From positions 1-64,000 of the forward strand of contig NZ_JASDDG010000020.1 in assembly GCF_030407495.1 (NCBI RefSeq): 64,000 nucleotides of DNA, in the 5' to 3' direction. The position numbers and the translations under genes were made by a program. Under the pieces are notes generated by a model. The model was not told the DNA's origin, ran no database searches, and saw only the letters and a program-made list of their open reading frames with translations. This DNA is from Arthrobacter sp. APC 3897. GTDB taxonomy: Bacteria; Actinomycetota; Actinomycetes; Actinomycetales; Micrococcaceae. Numbering within the stretch: position 1 is the first letter of the stretch; every line of letters begins with the position of its first letter. Of the stretch, positions 55,278 through 63,541 are shown one piece after another.

Positions 55278-55320
55278 GCCTGCAGCAGGCTGCCGCCGTC
55301 AGGCGAAGCCTGCTGCAGGC
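55278..55320. terminator. Bidirectional terminator between the propeller gene and glycerate kinase
   Basis: GCCTGCAGCAGGCT (55278-55291) and AGCCTGCTGCAGGC (55307-55320) form a perfect 14-bp stem with a 15-base loop between convergent genes. Confidence 0.8.
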
Positions 55321-55368
55321 TCTGGCTGTTCCATTCTCTGCGTTGCTTCTCTGCATTTTGTCTCCGCC

Positions 55369-56577
55369 TCAGGCTGCTGCCGCCGCCACCCGCGAGGAAA
55401 TCGCAGACCCCAGCAGCAGTACCCGAAAGGTGCGTTCGGCAGCTTCCTGCAGTAGGACGGCACCCTCCGCCACGGCCTGGTCCAGACCCATGGGAATGGG
55501 AATGATGCCGGCAATCGCGTCAATTCCCGCGGCATGAACATCGGCGGCATCCTTGCCGATCGAGCCGGCGAACGCCAGCACCGGCACCCCTGCCCGCTGC
55601 GCCCGCCGTGCCACTTCCGCCGGCACTTTCCCCCGCGGCGTCTGGAAATCAATGGCACCCTCGGCCGTAACCACCAGGTCCGCCGTCGCAATCGCGGCAT
55701 CCAGGTCAATGCCCGCCAGTCCGGAATCGAGCAGGAGCTCAAAGCGGGGCACCAGCTTCCCGCCGATGGCCGCCAGTCCGGCTCCGAGTCCCCCGGAAGC
55801 GCCTGTTCCGGCACCGTAGCGCAACGAGTCTTTGGTCACCCCGGAAGCACCGGCCAGCAGCAGGGCCCAGTGCTCCAAGCCGAGGGAAAGCTCCTCCACC
55901 TCCTGCGGCGATGCTCCCTTTTGCGGGCCAAATACCCTCGCGACGCCCTGCGGGCCGCACAGCACGTTGTAGGGGTTCAACGCCAGTTCCAGGCTGCACC
56001 CGGCGAGCCGGGGGTCGAGTCCGGAGAAATCGACGCTCGCTGCCCGCGCCAGCGCTGCTCCGCCTTCGGGCAGCTCGAGGCCCTCTGCGTCAAGAATCCT
56101 CACCCCCAGCGCCCGCAGGGCACCGGCGCCGCCGTCGGACGTGCCGGAATCACCGCAGCCCACCACAATCCTCTGCACGCCGCAGTCCAGGGCTGCCAGA
56201 ATCAGTTCTCCGACTCCCCTGGTGGTGGTCCTGCCCGGATGGCGCAGGGACGCGGGGACCAGCGCCAGCCCGGCCGCCGCTGCCATTTCGACGACGGCAG
56301 TCGGCAGCCCGGTGCCGCCGAGGACGGCAAAGTGGGATTCCACCGGCTGCCCCACCGGCCCGGTAACCGTCGTAGGAACAAGATGTCCAGCCGTGGCACA
56401 GGCGAGAGCCGCTGCCGTCCCCTCACCGCCGTCGGCCATGGGAAGGGACGTGATGCTGACACCCGGAATGGCCCGCCTGATGCCGGCGGAAATAGCAGCA
56501 GCTACCTCCACCGCGTCGAGGCTTTCCTTGAATCCTGAGGGTGCAACAAGAATCCGCTGCGGAATGGTCATGACCAT
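55369..56577 (-). CDS. Glycerate kinase (GarK type)
   Basis: A 402-residue type I glycerate kinase, which phosphorylates D-glycerate to 2- or 3-phosphoglycerate. Hallmarks are APSGFKESLDAVEVA at the start, PMADGGEGT, a central VGCGDSGTSDGGAGAL (phosphate-binding) and the C-terminal VTAEGAIDFQTPRGK. Starts are possible at 56577 or 56571. It is the last gene of the five-gene operon, 21 bases after the SLC13 permease, which would supply its substrate. Confidence 0.9.
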   Translation of the reverse strand: MVMTIPQRILVAPSGFKESLDAVEVAAAISAGIRRAIPGVSITSLPMADGGEGTAAALACATAGHLVPTTVTGPVGQPVESHFAVLGGTGLPTAVVEMAAAAGLALVPASLRHPGRTTTRGVGELILAALDCGVQRIVVGCGDSGTSDGGAGALRALGVRILDAEGLELPEGGAALARAASVDFSGLDPRLAGCSLELALNPYNVLCGPQGVARVFGPQKGASPQEVEELSLGLEHWALLLAGASGVTKDSLRYGAGTGASGGLGAGLAAIGGKLVPRFELLLDSGLAGIDLDAAIATADLVVTAEGAIDFQTPRGKVPAEVARRAQRAGVPVLAFAGSIGKDAADVHAAGIDAIAGIIPIPMGLDQAVAEGAVLLQEAAERTFRVLLLGSAISSRVAAAAA

Positions 56578-56598
56578 GAGGACACCTTTTTCTTGGGA

Positions 56599-58119
56599 TT
56601 AGGATTGAATGAGAAGCGGAAGGCCCAGCAGGGGCCACACCACAAAACTGAAGAGGATGACCAGTGCCGCGCTCAGGGGAGCCAGCCACTTGGAGAGGCG
56701 CAGCAGATCGCCCGGCTCATAGTTGGGCTGCCCGTCCGTTTCGGCGAAAATCGCCACCGGTTTGGCGGAACTGGTCAGCGTATGGCAGAAACCGGCTGCG
56801 GCCGTGGAGGCAAACGCCGCAGCCATGGGATCTACACCCATGGGACCGGCTGCGGCAACAATGACCGGAATCAGGACGGCGGAACGGGCTGAGCGCGACT
56901 GGATCACCAGGTGCGCGGCGGTCGACACCAGGACCGCCACTGCCACGAAGACATACGGTGTGGCGGCACCGAGCGCCTGCACCGGTGCCAGCATTGAGGC
57001 GGCAAGCCAGTCGGCGGCACCGGTGGTGACCAGGCTGGATCCCAGCGCCAGCGTCGCCGCCATGAAGATCAGCATGGACCAGGGCACCTTTTTCAACGCC
57101 GTCCCCAGATTTACGGAACCATAGGCCGGCAGACATACCACCAGGGCTCCCACCAAAGCCACAATTGCGGGGTCCAGCCCGTGGATGGGTTCGGTGCACC
57201 ACAACGCCACAACCGCGCACAACAGCAGGACCGAGCGCTGCTCATCCAGGTCAAGCGGTCCTGAAAGGCGCTGCCTGCTGCCTTGCCGAAGCGCGGTCCT
57301 GCCGATCCGCAGCGGCACACAACGCTCCGCACGATCGGTAAAGAGCCGCAGCACCAGTTCCGTGGCGAGAAAGGACGCTGCCAGCGCCAACGGAAGCCCC
57401 AGCAGGAGCCAGGAGGCGAAGTCGAACCCGGGCAAACCAGCCGACTGAAGGATCTGGCTCGTGATCAAATGAGCGCCGGCGCCCAGGAAAGAGCTGACCG
57501 CGGACAGCAGGATGACAGTGGGAAAGAGCACCGCCAGCATTTTCACCGCTGCGGGGCGGTCCGGCAGCACCCTGCGAAGGGTGAGGAAAATGGGCAGGGC
57601 CAGGGCTGCCCGCCCGGAGGTTGCCGGGATGGCGAACGCCGTGACGATCAGCCCCAGGCAGGAGAGGTATGCCAGTTGCCGGAGCGAACGGGCACCGGAA
57701 ATAAGGAAGGCGGCGCCCCGGGCAGCCAATCCGGTTGAGGCGACCGCACCGGCGATGACAAAAGCTGCCATCAGCAGCCAGATTGTGTCCTCTCCGAGGG
57801 CGGCGAACAGATCGTCTGCTGGAAGGATCCCGCTGATGACCAGTGCCACGGCGGCACCGAGGGCCACATAGGTATCCTCCACCGAGGAGAAGATCCAGAA
57901 CCAGACGGCGCCGATAAAGATGCACAGCGTGACGGCCCCGGCCACGCTCAGGCCCCAGCCGTTGACCGCGTTAACGGTCAGCGCAGCCATCAGGGCAACT
58001 GCTACGGCCAGTGCCGCGACTGCGGACCGTGTGAGGATGCCGAGAATCCGCCGACCGGCGTCCGTTTCTTCCTCACGCAGCGGGTTTCGGAGCGCCGAGC
58101 TGAAATAGGTCTCGCTCAT
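56599..58119 (-). CDS. SLC13/DASS-family carboxylate permease
   Basis: A 506-residue permease with about 12 transmembrane helices. The first is VAALAVAVALMAALTVNAV. It resembles the divalent anion/Na symporter (DASS/SLC13/ArsB) group, with the helical hairpin repeats containing IPATSGRAALALPIFLT and LVIQSRSARSAVLIPVIV. Substrates in the family are dicarboxylates, citrate and related acids. Next to glycerate kinase, glycerate or a precursor such as tartronate is a fair guess (inference). Its ATG overlaps the regulator's TGA as ATGA. Confidence 0.8.
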   Translation of the reverse strand: MSETYFSSALRNPLREEETDAGRRILGILTRSAVAALAVAVALMAALTVNAVNGWGLSVAGAVTLCIFIGAVWFWIFSSVEDTYVALGAAVALVISGILPADDLFAALGEDTIWLLMAAFVIAGAVASTGLAARGAAFLISGARSLRQLAYLSCLGLIVTAFAIPATSGRAALALPIFLTLRRVLPDRPAAVKMLAVLFPTVILLSAVSSFLGAGAHLITSQILQSAGLPGFDFASWLLLGLPLALAASFLATELVLRLFTDRAERCVPLRIGRTALRQGSRQRLSGPLDLDEQRSVLLLCAVVALWCTEPIHGLDPAIVALVGALVVCLPAYGSVNLGTALKKVPWSMLIFMAATLALGSSLVTTGAADWLAASMLAPVQALGAATPYVFVAVAVLVSTAAHLVIQSRSARSAVLIPVIVAAAGPMGVDPMAAAFASTAAAGFCHTLTSSAKPVAIFAETDGQPNYEPGDLLRLSKWLAPLSAALVILFSFVVWPLLGLPLLIQS

Positions 58120-58775
58120 GTTAACCGGTATCCCGCCCCGCGCACCGTCTCCAGCCGGCGTGCACCGATCTTGGTCCGCAACGCCCGGACGTAGACATCG
58201 ACGACGTTGGAAGCTGGATCAAAATCCATGTCCCAGGCGTGGGATATCAGCTGTTCACGGCTGAGGATCTGGCCGGGATGGCGCAGGAAGACTTCCAGGA
58301 GGGAGAACTCCCGGGCCGTCAGATCGGCAGTGTCAGCTCCGACGTGCACCCGGCGGCTGCGCAGGTCCAGACTCAGTTCCCCGTGGCTAATGGTGGCCAC
58401 GGGAGCAGGACCGGCGTCGTCGTGCAGGCGGAGGCGAACGCGGGCCAACAGCTCGGCGAACTGGAATGGTTTGGTCATATAGTCGTTGGCGCCGCTCTCC
58501 AGCCCGTACACCGTGTCAGCCACCGAGTCGCTTGCCGTCAGCACGATCACTGGCGTCTTGCAGCCCTCGCTGCGCAGCCGTTCAAGAACTTCAAAGCCGC
58601 TGAGCGTCGGCAGGCCGATGTCCAGGATAATCATGCCGAACTCGCCCGAGCGGGCCAGCAGCAGTGCGCTGGCGCCGTCCTCCACCGCTGTGCAGGTGTA
58701 GTTGGCGGCCCGAAATCCTTTTTCTATAAACTCTGAGATCCGGCGGTCGTCTTCGGCGATCAGGATCCTGCTCAT
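58116..58775 (-). CDS. OmpR/PhoB-family response regulator
   Basis: 219 residues. Receiver domain with acidic pocket E8/D9/D10, phospho-acceptor D52 (MIILDIGLP) and switch residues VLTAS and KPF. The C-terminal winged helix includes LTAREFSLLEVFLRHPG and NVVDVYVRALRTKIG. It is embedded in the permease operon, overlapping the kinase gene before it and the permease gene after it. A perfect inverted repeat at 60830-60847 in the operon leader is a candidate binding site for it. Confidence 0.93.
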   Translation of the reverse strand: MSRILIAEDDRRISEFIEKGFRAANYTCTAVEDGASALLLARSGEFGMIILDIGLPTLSGFEVLERLRSEGCKTPVIVLTASDSVADTVYGLESGANDYMTKPFQFAELLARVRLRLHDDAGPAPVATISHGELSLDLRSRRVHVGADTADLTAREFSLLEVFLRHPGQILSREQLISHAWDMDFDPASNVVDVYVRALRTKIGARRLETVRGAGYRLT

Positions 58776-60388
58776 GGGTTCTTGTCCTTTGGGAGTTCAG
58801 TGGAGTCCGCGCAGGGCCGCGACTGCTCGTCGAAGTTCCTTTCGGAGCACGATTCAACCGCATCACAGGGTGTAGCGGGAGCGGGCAGGGTCAGGCCAAA
58901 GGTGGCTCCGTTTCCGGGTGAGCTGCGCACCCAGACGGTTCCGCGATGGGCTTCGGCGATACCGCGGACGATGGCCAGGCCAAGACCGGCCCCGGTACGC
59001 GCGCCGTGGGCCGCATCAGATGCCTGCCCCCGGTGGAACCGGCCGAAGATACGGGCGGCTTCCTGCTCGTCCACTCCGCTGCCGCGGTCGGAGACCCAAA
59101 TCGTGAAGCAGCGGGCAGCACCCTCGTCTTCAAACCGCGATCCGAGGCTGACCGTGCTGCCGGCCGGGGAGTACTGGCAGGCATTGGTTGCCAGCTGAAG
59201 CACAGCCTGCGTAATGCGCTGCGCATCAACGCTGATCGGACCTTCGGCTATTTCCAGGATCGGCCAGCCGCGGGGTCCCAGGACCTGGGCTTTGGCTTCG
59301 ATATCGAGCAGCAGCGCGGCGGCGTCCGTGGACCGCGGCTGGACAAATCCCGGCCGGTCCACCTTTGCCAGCAGCAACAGGTCCGACACGATCCGTCCCA
59401 TCCGGGCCAGCTCACCGTCCACCAGCGCCAGCGTCCGGGTGCGGTCCGCCGCATTGTCTTCCATCAACTCCAGCTGGCCGCGGATGACGGTGATCGGTGT
59501 GCGGAGCTCATGCGAAGCGTCATCGACAAACGCCCGCTGGGTCCGGTACGCCGATTCAAGCCGGTCGAGCATGGTGTTGAAGGTGACCGCCAGGGCGGAA
59601 ATGTCATCATTTCCGCGCACCGGAACCCGGGTTGTGAGGTCACTCTCCGAAATATCCTCGGCAACGCGGCGGACCTCCCGCACCGGCGTCAGGATCTGCC
59701 CGGCAACCAACCACGCAATCCCGGCCGTCACCAGCAACCCGCCGATGGACACAAAAAAGATGGTCAGGACGGTGTCCGCCACCTCCTGCTCCAGCGGAGC
59801 CATGTAGACGCCCACGATAAGATGCCCGGTTTCATTCCCGGACGTGACGGGCAGCCGAACCCACTGCATCTCCCCCGCGCTGGTTTCGGCAATGCCTGAT
59901 GCTGATCCACCACCGCGGATGTTGTCCAGCAGGGCATCATCTTCCGGCAGCATGTGTACGGACGCCGAGGACGCTGCAGCGCCGGTAGGCGTGTAGAGAA
60001 TGCGCTGGCCAACGCTTCCCACAATAACCTCGCCATGCGCCGCAGACTGCCGGCTGAGGAAGACCTCCAGCATTCTTTCAATTGAGGTGAACGGATCCGT
60101 TGTTGTGGGATCCACCCCTTCGGCGGCAAACGCGCGAAACTCCTGGAGTTCCTGGGTGATGTCCTGATGTGCTTGAAGGCGGGCACCGTTCAGCAGCAGG
60201 GATTTCATGGTGAGCAGAACGGCAAGGAGCGTCAGCGCGGTTGTCAGGAGGATCCAGCCGGCTATCCTCCAGCGGGCCGGGACTCTTGATCCCAGACGCC
60301 TTTCCGGGACTGTTGCATCCCTGGGCGGTTCAGGAGTCCGCGCTGGTGCCGACGCCGGACTGTCCTGCAGGGAATCGGTGATCGTCAC
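58772..60388 (-). CDS. Sensor histidine kinase (HAMP)
   Basis: 538 residues. Two transmembrane helices (about 43-64 and 206-229) flank an extracellular sensor domain of about 140 residues. A HAMP domain (about 230-283) follows, then the H-box DDASHELRTPIT with H293. The N-box is LATNACQYSP and the G-boxes lie in VSDRGSGVDEQE and GAGLGLAIVRG. The sensor part resembles no domain I can name; it should see a ligand outside the membrane, perhaps the permease's substrate. It overlaps the hypothetical gene (60385-60388) and the regulator (58772-58775). Confidence 0.92.
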   Translation of the reverse strand: MTITDSLQDSPASAPARTPEPPRDATVPERRLGSRVPARWRIAGWILLTTALTLLAVLLTMKSLLLNGARLQAHQDITQELQEFRAFAAEGVDPTTTDPFTSIERMLEVFLSRQSAAHGEVIVGSVGQRILYTPTGAAASSASVHMLPEDDALLDNIRGGGSASGIAETSAGEMQWVRLPVTSGNETGHLIVGVYMAPLEQEVADTVLTIFFVSIGGLLVTAGIAWLVAGQILTPVREVRRVAEDISESDLTTRVPVRGNDDISALAVTFNTMLDRLESAYRTQRAFVDDASHELRTPITVIRGQLELMEDNAADRTRTLALVDGELARMGRIVSDLLLLAKVDRPGFVQPRSTDAAALLLDIEAKAQVLGPRGWPILEIAEGPISVDAQRITQAVLQLATNACQYSPAGSTVSLGSRFEDEGAARCFTIWVSDRGSGVDEQEAARIFGRFHRGQASDAAHGARTGAGLGLAIVRGIAEAHRGTVWVRSSPGNGATFGLTLPAPATPCDAVESCSERNFDEQSRPCADSTELPKDKNP

Positions 60389-60780
60389 TGGTCATTGTCC
60401 TCTCCCGCGCCGTCGTCATCCGCTCCATCGTCATCACCATCGTCATCGTCATCTATCACCACGGGCGGAAGCACAGGGACCGGATCGGCCGGCGGCGCCG
60501 GAACGGGCGCGGCAGGCGGCCCTTGAACAGGCGGAGCTGCCGGCGGCGTCTCGGTCTGCGTGCGGGGCACATCTCCGGTACCGGAAGCCGCGCCGCTGGG
60601 GCTCGGACCGGGGACGGGTTCCAATCCGTGGGCGGGAGTGCCGTCCGGCCCGGGACCAAGCTCCACGGGAGTCGCATCGACAGCGGGCGGACCTGAGGGC
60701 GCCGAGAGGAATGCTCCCGCTGTGGCCAGAAGCACGGGGATCAAAAGCAGCATCCCCAGCAGGAGGACTCGTCGCATCAT
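60385..60780 (-). CDS. Membrane-anchored Pro-rich protein with acidic tail
   Basis: 131 residues. An N-terminal hydrophobic segment (MMRRVLLLGMLLLIPVLL) is a signal anchor. A Pro/Ala/Gly-rich linker follows, and the tail is almost all Asp (DDDDDGDDDGADDDGAGEDND). No family is recognised. ATG 60780 is preferred to ATG 60786 because GAAGG lies seven bases before it. It overlaps the kinase gene by four bases, so it may be an accessory sensor protein or cation-binding stalk (inference). Confidence 0.65.
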   Translation of the reverse strand: MMRRVLLLGMLLLIPVLLATAGAFLSAPSGPPAVDATPVELGPGPDGTPAHGLEPVPGPSPSGAASGTGDVPRTQTETPPAAPPVQGPPAAPVPAPPADPVPVLPPVVIDDDDDGDDDGADDDGAGEDNDQ

Positions 60781-60829
60781 TTGCATGCCTTCATGGTTAC
60801 AGGCCTGCATGAGTCCAACATGAAACGGG

Positions 60830-60847
60830 GATGAAGAAGTCTTCATC
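60830..60847. promoter_or_regulatory. Perfect inverted repeat upstream of the sensor operon
   Basis: GATGAAGA-AG-TCTTCATC lies about 50 bases upstream of the first gene of the kinase-regulator-permease operon. Related half-sites ATGAAA (60820-60825) and ATGAAG are close by. It is a candidate autoregulatory operator for the operon's OmpR-type regulator (inference). Confidence 0.6.
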
Positions 60848-60926
60848 TACGCCGTGCCTGGCTGCGGTATGTTACGCCGATCGTGTTCACAGAGGGCTGG
60901 GCCGCGCGGAAGACCGACGGCGGGAA

Positions 60927-61178
60927 TCAGTTAGTGGACTGCCGCTGCACGATCTCACTGATCCAAATGCGTGGAGCACAGTCCGGCCGCGTGGGCCGGG
61001 CATTCAACATGTCCGCCTGTGTCTTCAGTCGCTTGGCGACCACCAGGAGCTTACCCAGGTTCACGCCGTGGTCATCGCCGTGTTTCTCGTTCACGGCCCG
61101 TGCCTTCGGGTCTTCCAACCCGGCAACTCCGGACAATACCTCAGCCGCGGTGGTACCTGTCGCTGATGCCTGAGCCAT
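60927..61178 (-). CDS. Small hypothetical protein
   Basis: 83 residues, starting MAQASATGTTAAEVLSGVAG. It has actinobacterial-looking codon use (GC-rich third positions) and a GGGAG site six bases before the ATG. The central LGKLLVVAKRLKTQADM forms an amphipathic helix. No family is recognised. It might be a remnant of a larger gene, because the ends look abrupt; it might also be a spurious frame. It overlaps a plus-strand open frame at 60883-61173 that has no ribosome-binding site. Confidence 0.4.
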   Translation of the reverse strand: MAQASATGTTAAEVLSGVAGLEDPKARAVNEKHGDDHGVNLGKLLVVAKRLKTQADMLNARPTRPDCAPRIWISEIVQRQSTN

Positions 61179-61226
61179 GTGGGACTCCCGCCGCTCGCTT
61201 GCACCAGACTGCTGAGCTGACCGCTC

Positions 61227-62531
61227 TCAGCCAACGGGATCATGACTGGCGCGAACAGCGTTTCCATGCCGTCCCACCGAGCTGAACAAAAATACCGCGG
61301 CGCCGGCGCACAGCAGGAACACCAGACCGCCCGCGAACACCGGAAGGGCAATATGCACGAGGGCAAGCAGTCCCCCAAGCACAGCTCCCAGGGCGAGGCC
61401 GAGCAGACCGAGCACCTTCGAGGCAGCATTTACCCGGCCCCGAAGGTCATCCGGTACCAGACGCTGACGCAGCGAGGTTGCGCAGATTCCCCAGACCACG
61501 GCATGAAGGATGTAAACGGAGAGCAGGAAGGCAGCCACACCGGCGTTTTGCGTCATTGCCAGACCGAAAAGGGAAACAGCTCCCGTGGCAAGGCTGGCAG
61601 AGATGGTCCATCGGTATCCAATTTTCGCCCGGGCTCTTGGGGCGGCAAAGGTACCGGCCAGCCCGCCGAGTGCAGAAATCGCCAGAATGAGACCATACCC
61701 CTCGGCGTCAATACCAAGCTCCTGCTGTGCAAAAAGCACCAGAATGGAGAAGGGCAGCATGTAACCCACACTGGCTAGTGCACCGATCAGGGCCAGAGCG
61801 CCCACAACTCGGTGGTGTGCCAGCCAACGGGCACCGGTTGCCGCCTCTGCCCATACCTGCGTTCCGTTTCCGACAGGCTTCCTAACCCCCGGCGCACGGG
61901 CTCCTTCTGCTTGTATCCGTTTCGGCAGCGCCAATGCCAGGAAGCCGGCCGCAGCCCAGAGTCCGCCCATGGCGAAGATCGGCGCTGCTCCCGCGAGTGC
62001 GAAAAGAAGCCCTCCCAGCGGCGGACCCGCGAATTCGTCGATGAGGAGCTGCGTTGCCGATATCCGGCTATTGGCGCGGTCCAGCTCCCGGCCATGAACA
62101 AGAGCGGGAACGAGAGACACCGAGGCGTTGTCGGCAGCGCTTTCCATCGTTCCGATGAGTGCAAACGCTGCGTACAGCAGAGGCAGGCCGCCCAGCCCGA
62201 GCTGGATGGACAGTGCCAGGGCCAGGACCGCGCCTCCGCGCAGAACATTGGCGGTTGCCAGAACAGTGCGGCGATCCGCTCGATCCACCCAAACACCGAT
62301 GGGCAGGGCCACCAGCACTCTGACCAACGCGTAGAGCGAAGCGAGTCCGGCCACCCACCGCGGATCGTCCGTCATCGATGCAGCCAGCAGCGGCATGGAA
62401 ACAAACGCCAGCCCGTCTGCAAGGTTGGATGCAGCGCTGGCGCCCCAGAGAACTCTGAATCCACGGCCGAGGGACATCAGATGAGCGTACACGCCTCCCT
62501 TTGCCTTTTCTGACGGGTGCCCGGCCAGCAT
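61227..62531 (-). CDS. MFS transporter
   Basis: 434 residues with about 12 transmembrane helices. GVWVDRADRRTVLATANVL fits the loop 2-3 motif of the major facilitator superfamily (G...DR..RR). It resembles the drug-efflux or MefA-like group (about 400 residues). Substrate unknown. The start could be 62531 or ATG 62477; GGGAGG lies 16 bases before the latter. It is divergent from the mycothiol-dependent gene. Confidence 0.85.
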   Translation of the reverse strand: MLAGHPSEKAKGGVYAHLMSLGRGFRVLWGASAASNLADGLAFVSMPLLAASMTDDPRWVAGLASLYALVRVLVALPIGVWVDRADRRTVLATANVLRGGAVLALALSIQLGLGGLPLLYAAFALIGTMESAADNASVSLVPALVHGRELDRANSRISATQLLIDEFAGPPLGGLLFALAGAAPIFAMGGLWAAAGFLALALPKRIQAEGARAPGVRKPVGNGTQVWAEAATGARWLAHHRVVGALALIGALASVGYMLPFSILVLFAQQELGIDAEGYGLILAISALGGLAGTFAAPRARAKIGYRWTISASLATGAVSLFGLAMTQNAGVAAFLLSVYILHAVVWGICATSLRQRLVPDDLRGRVNAASKVLGLLGLALGAVLGGLLALVHIALPVFAGGLVFLLCAGAAVFLFSSVGRHGNAVRASHDPVG

Positions 62532-62602
62532 TACTGTCCTGCACGCATCCGGCTTAGAGATTGGCCCACCGAACGGTGTGGGTTCGGGTTAGAGTCCTGA
62601 TC

Positions 62603-63274
62603 ATGGTGAAAGCCCTTGCTTACAGAACCCCGGGCTCAGGTTCCCGCATCTGGCCTGTGGTCCGGGAGGAACGCCGTGCTTTGATTTCTGATCTGGAGCA
62701 GTTGCAGCCCTCATTGTGGCAGACCCCGTCCCTCTGCCCGGGTTGGAGCGTGCACGACGTGCTTGCTCATCTGGTCGATACGGCGAAAGCCACACGATGG
62801 GGCTTCGTCCGCAGCGTCGTCGCAGCCTGCTTCGATTTTGACCGCACCAACGCCATGGGTATCGCCCGGGAACGTGCGGAGGACCCCGTCCGCACACTGG
62901 ACAGGTTCAAGGCAGTCCAGGCCAGAGAAACCGGTCCGCCGGTTCCCCTCGCCACCCGGCTGGTTGAAGCGTTCATCCACGGCGAGGATATTCGGCGCCC
63001 CGTGGGGATTCGCCGCACCTATCCGTCTGCCCACGTTGTCACCGCACTGAAGTACCAGCTGAAAACGAGCGTCACGATCGGAGGCGGCAAAGAACGCGCC
63101 AAAGGCTGGCGCCTTGTGGCAGTGGACGAAGGATTTAGTTACGGATTTGGCCCGGAGGTGCGGGGTCCGGCCATCGCGTTGCTCCTTGCCGTGTCCGGAC
63201 GTCCCGTGCTCAAACACGAATTGTCCGGTCCCGGCGCCGGAGCCTTCCTCCGCGGCACAGAAGGAGCCCCGTAG
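62603..63274 (+). CDS. Mycothiol-dependent maleylpyruvate-isomerase family protein
   Basis: 223 residues with the DinB-like N-terminal part typical of this family (CPGWSVHDVLAHLVDTAKA with the conserved His) and a C-terminal GEDIRRPVG segment. Members use mycothiol, consistent with an actinobacterial host. Substrate is not predictable. ATG 62603 is chosen because it begins the conserved region; a 14-codon upstream extension is open. Confidence 0.82.
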   Translation: MVKALAYRTPGSGSRIWPVVREERRALISDLEQLQPSLWQTPSLCPGWSVHDVLAHLVDTAKATRWGFVRSVVAACFDFDRTNAMGIARERAEDPVRTLDRFKAVQARETGPPVPLATRLVEAFIHGEDIRRPVGIRRTYPSAHVVTALKYQLKTSVTIGGGKERAKGWRLVAVDEGFSYGFGPEVRGPAIALLLAVSGRPVLKHELSGPGAGAFLRGTEGAP

Positions 63275-63541
63275 CCCCCTGCCAGCGGACTCAGCAGTCT
63301 CCCACCCCTGTCTCAAACGCGGATACGGCACTCGTTCATGCCATCAGGAACGGTCGGTCCCGGCATCGGAAACACCTCGGCACCAGAGGAACCTCTGCCC
63401 GCGTTTCGGAACGGCCACCGGCTGGTCAAGAGCTGCCGGCGGGTCCGGGTTAGGCGGCTTTAACAACTGCTGCAAGCTCTGCGAGCAGGAATTTTCGTTT
63501 CCGCCGTTCCGGACCCGCCGAACACAGGGTGGCGAACGTGC

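Noticed and set aside
62560-62605. Possible tRNA or leaderless promoter element near 62570 (GGTTCGGGTTAGAGTCC)
   Set aside because: No cloverleaf can be formed around it, and a -10-like TTAGAG alone is too weak to call.
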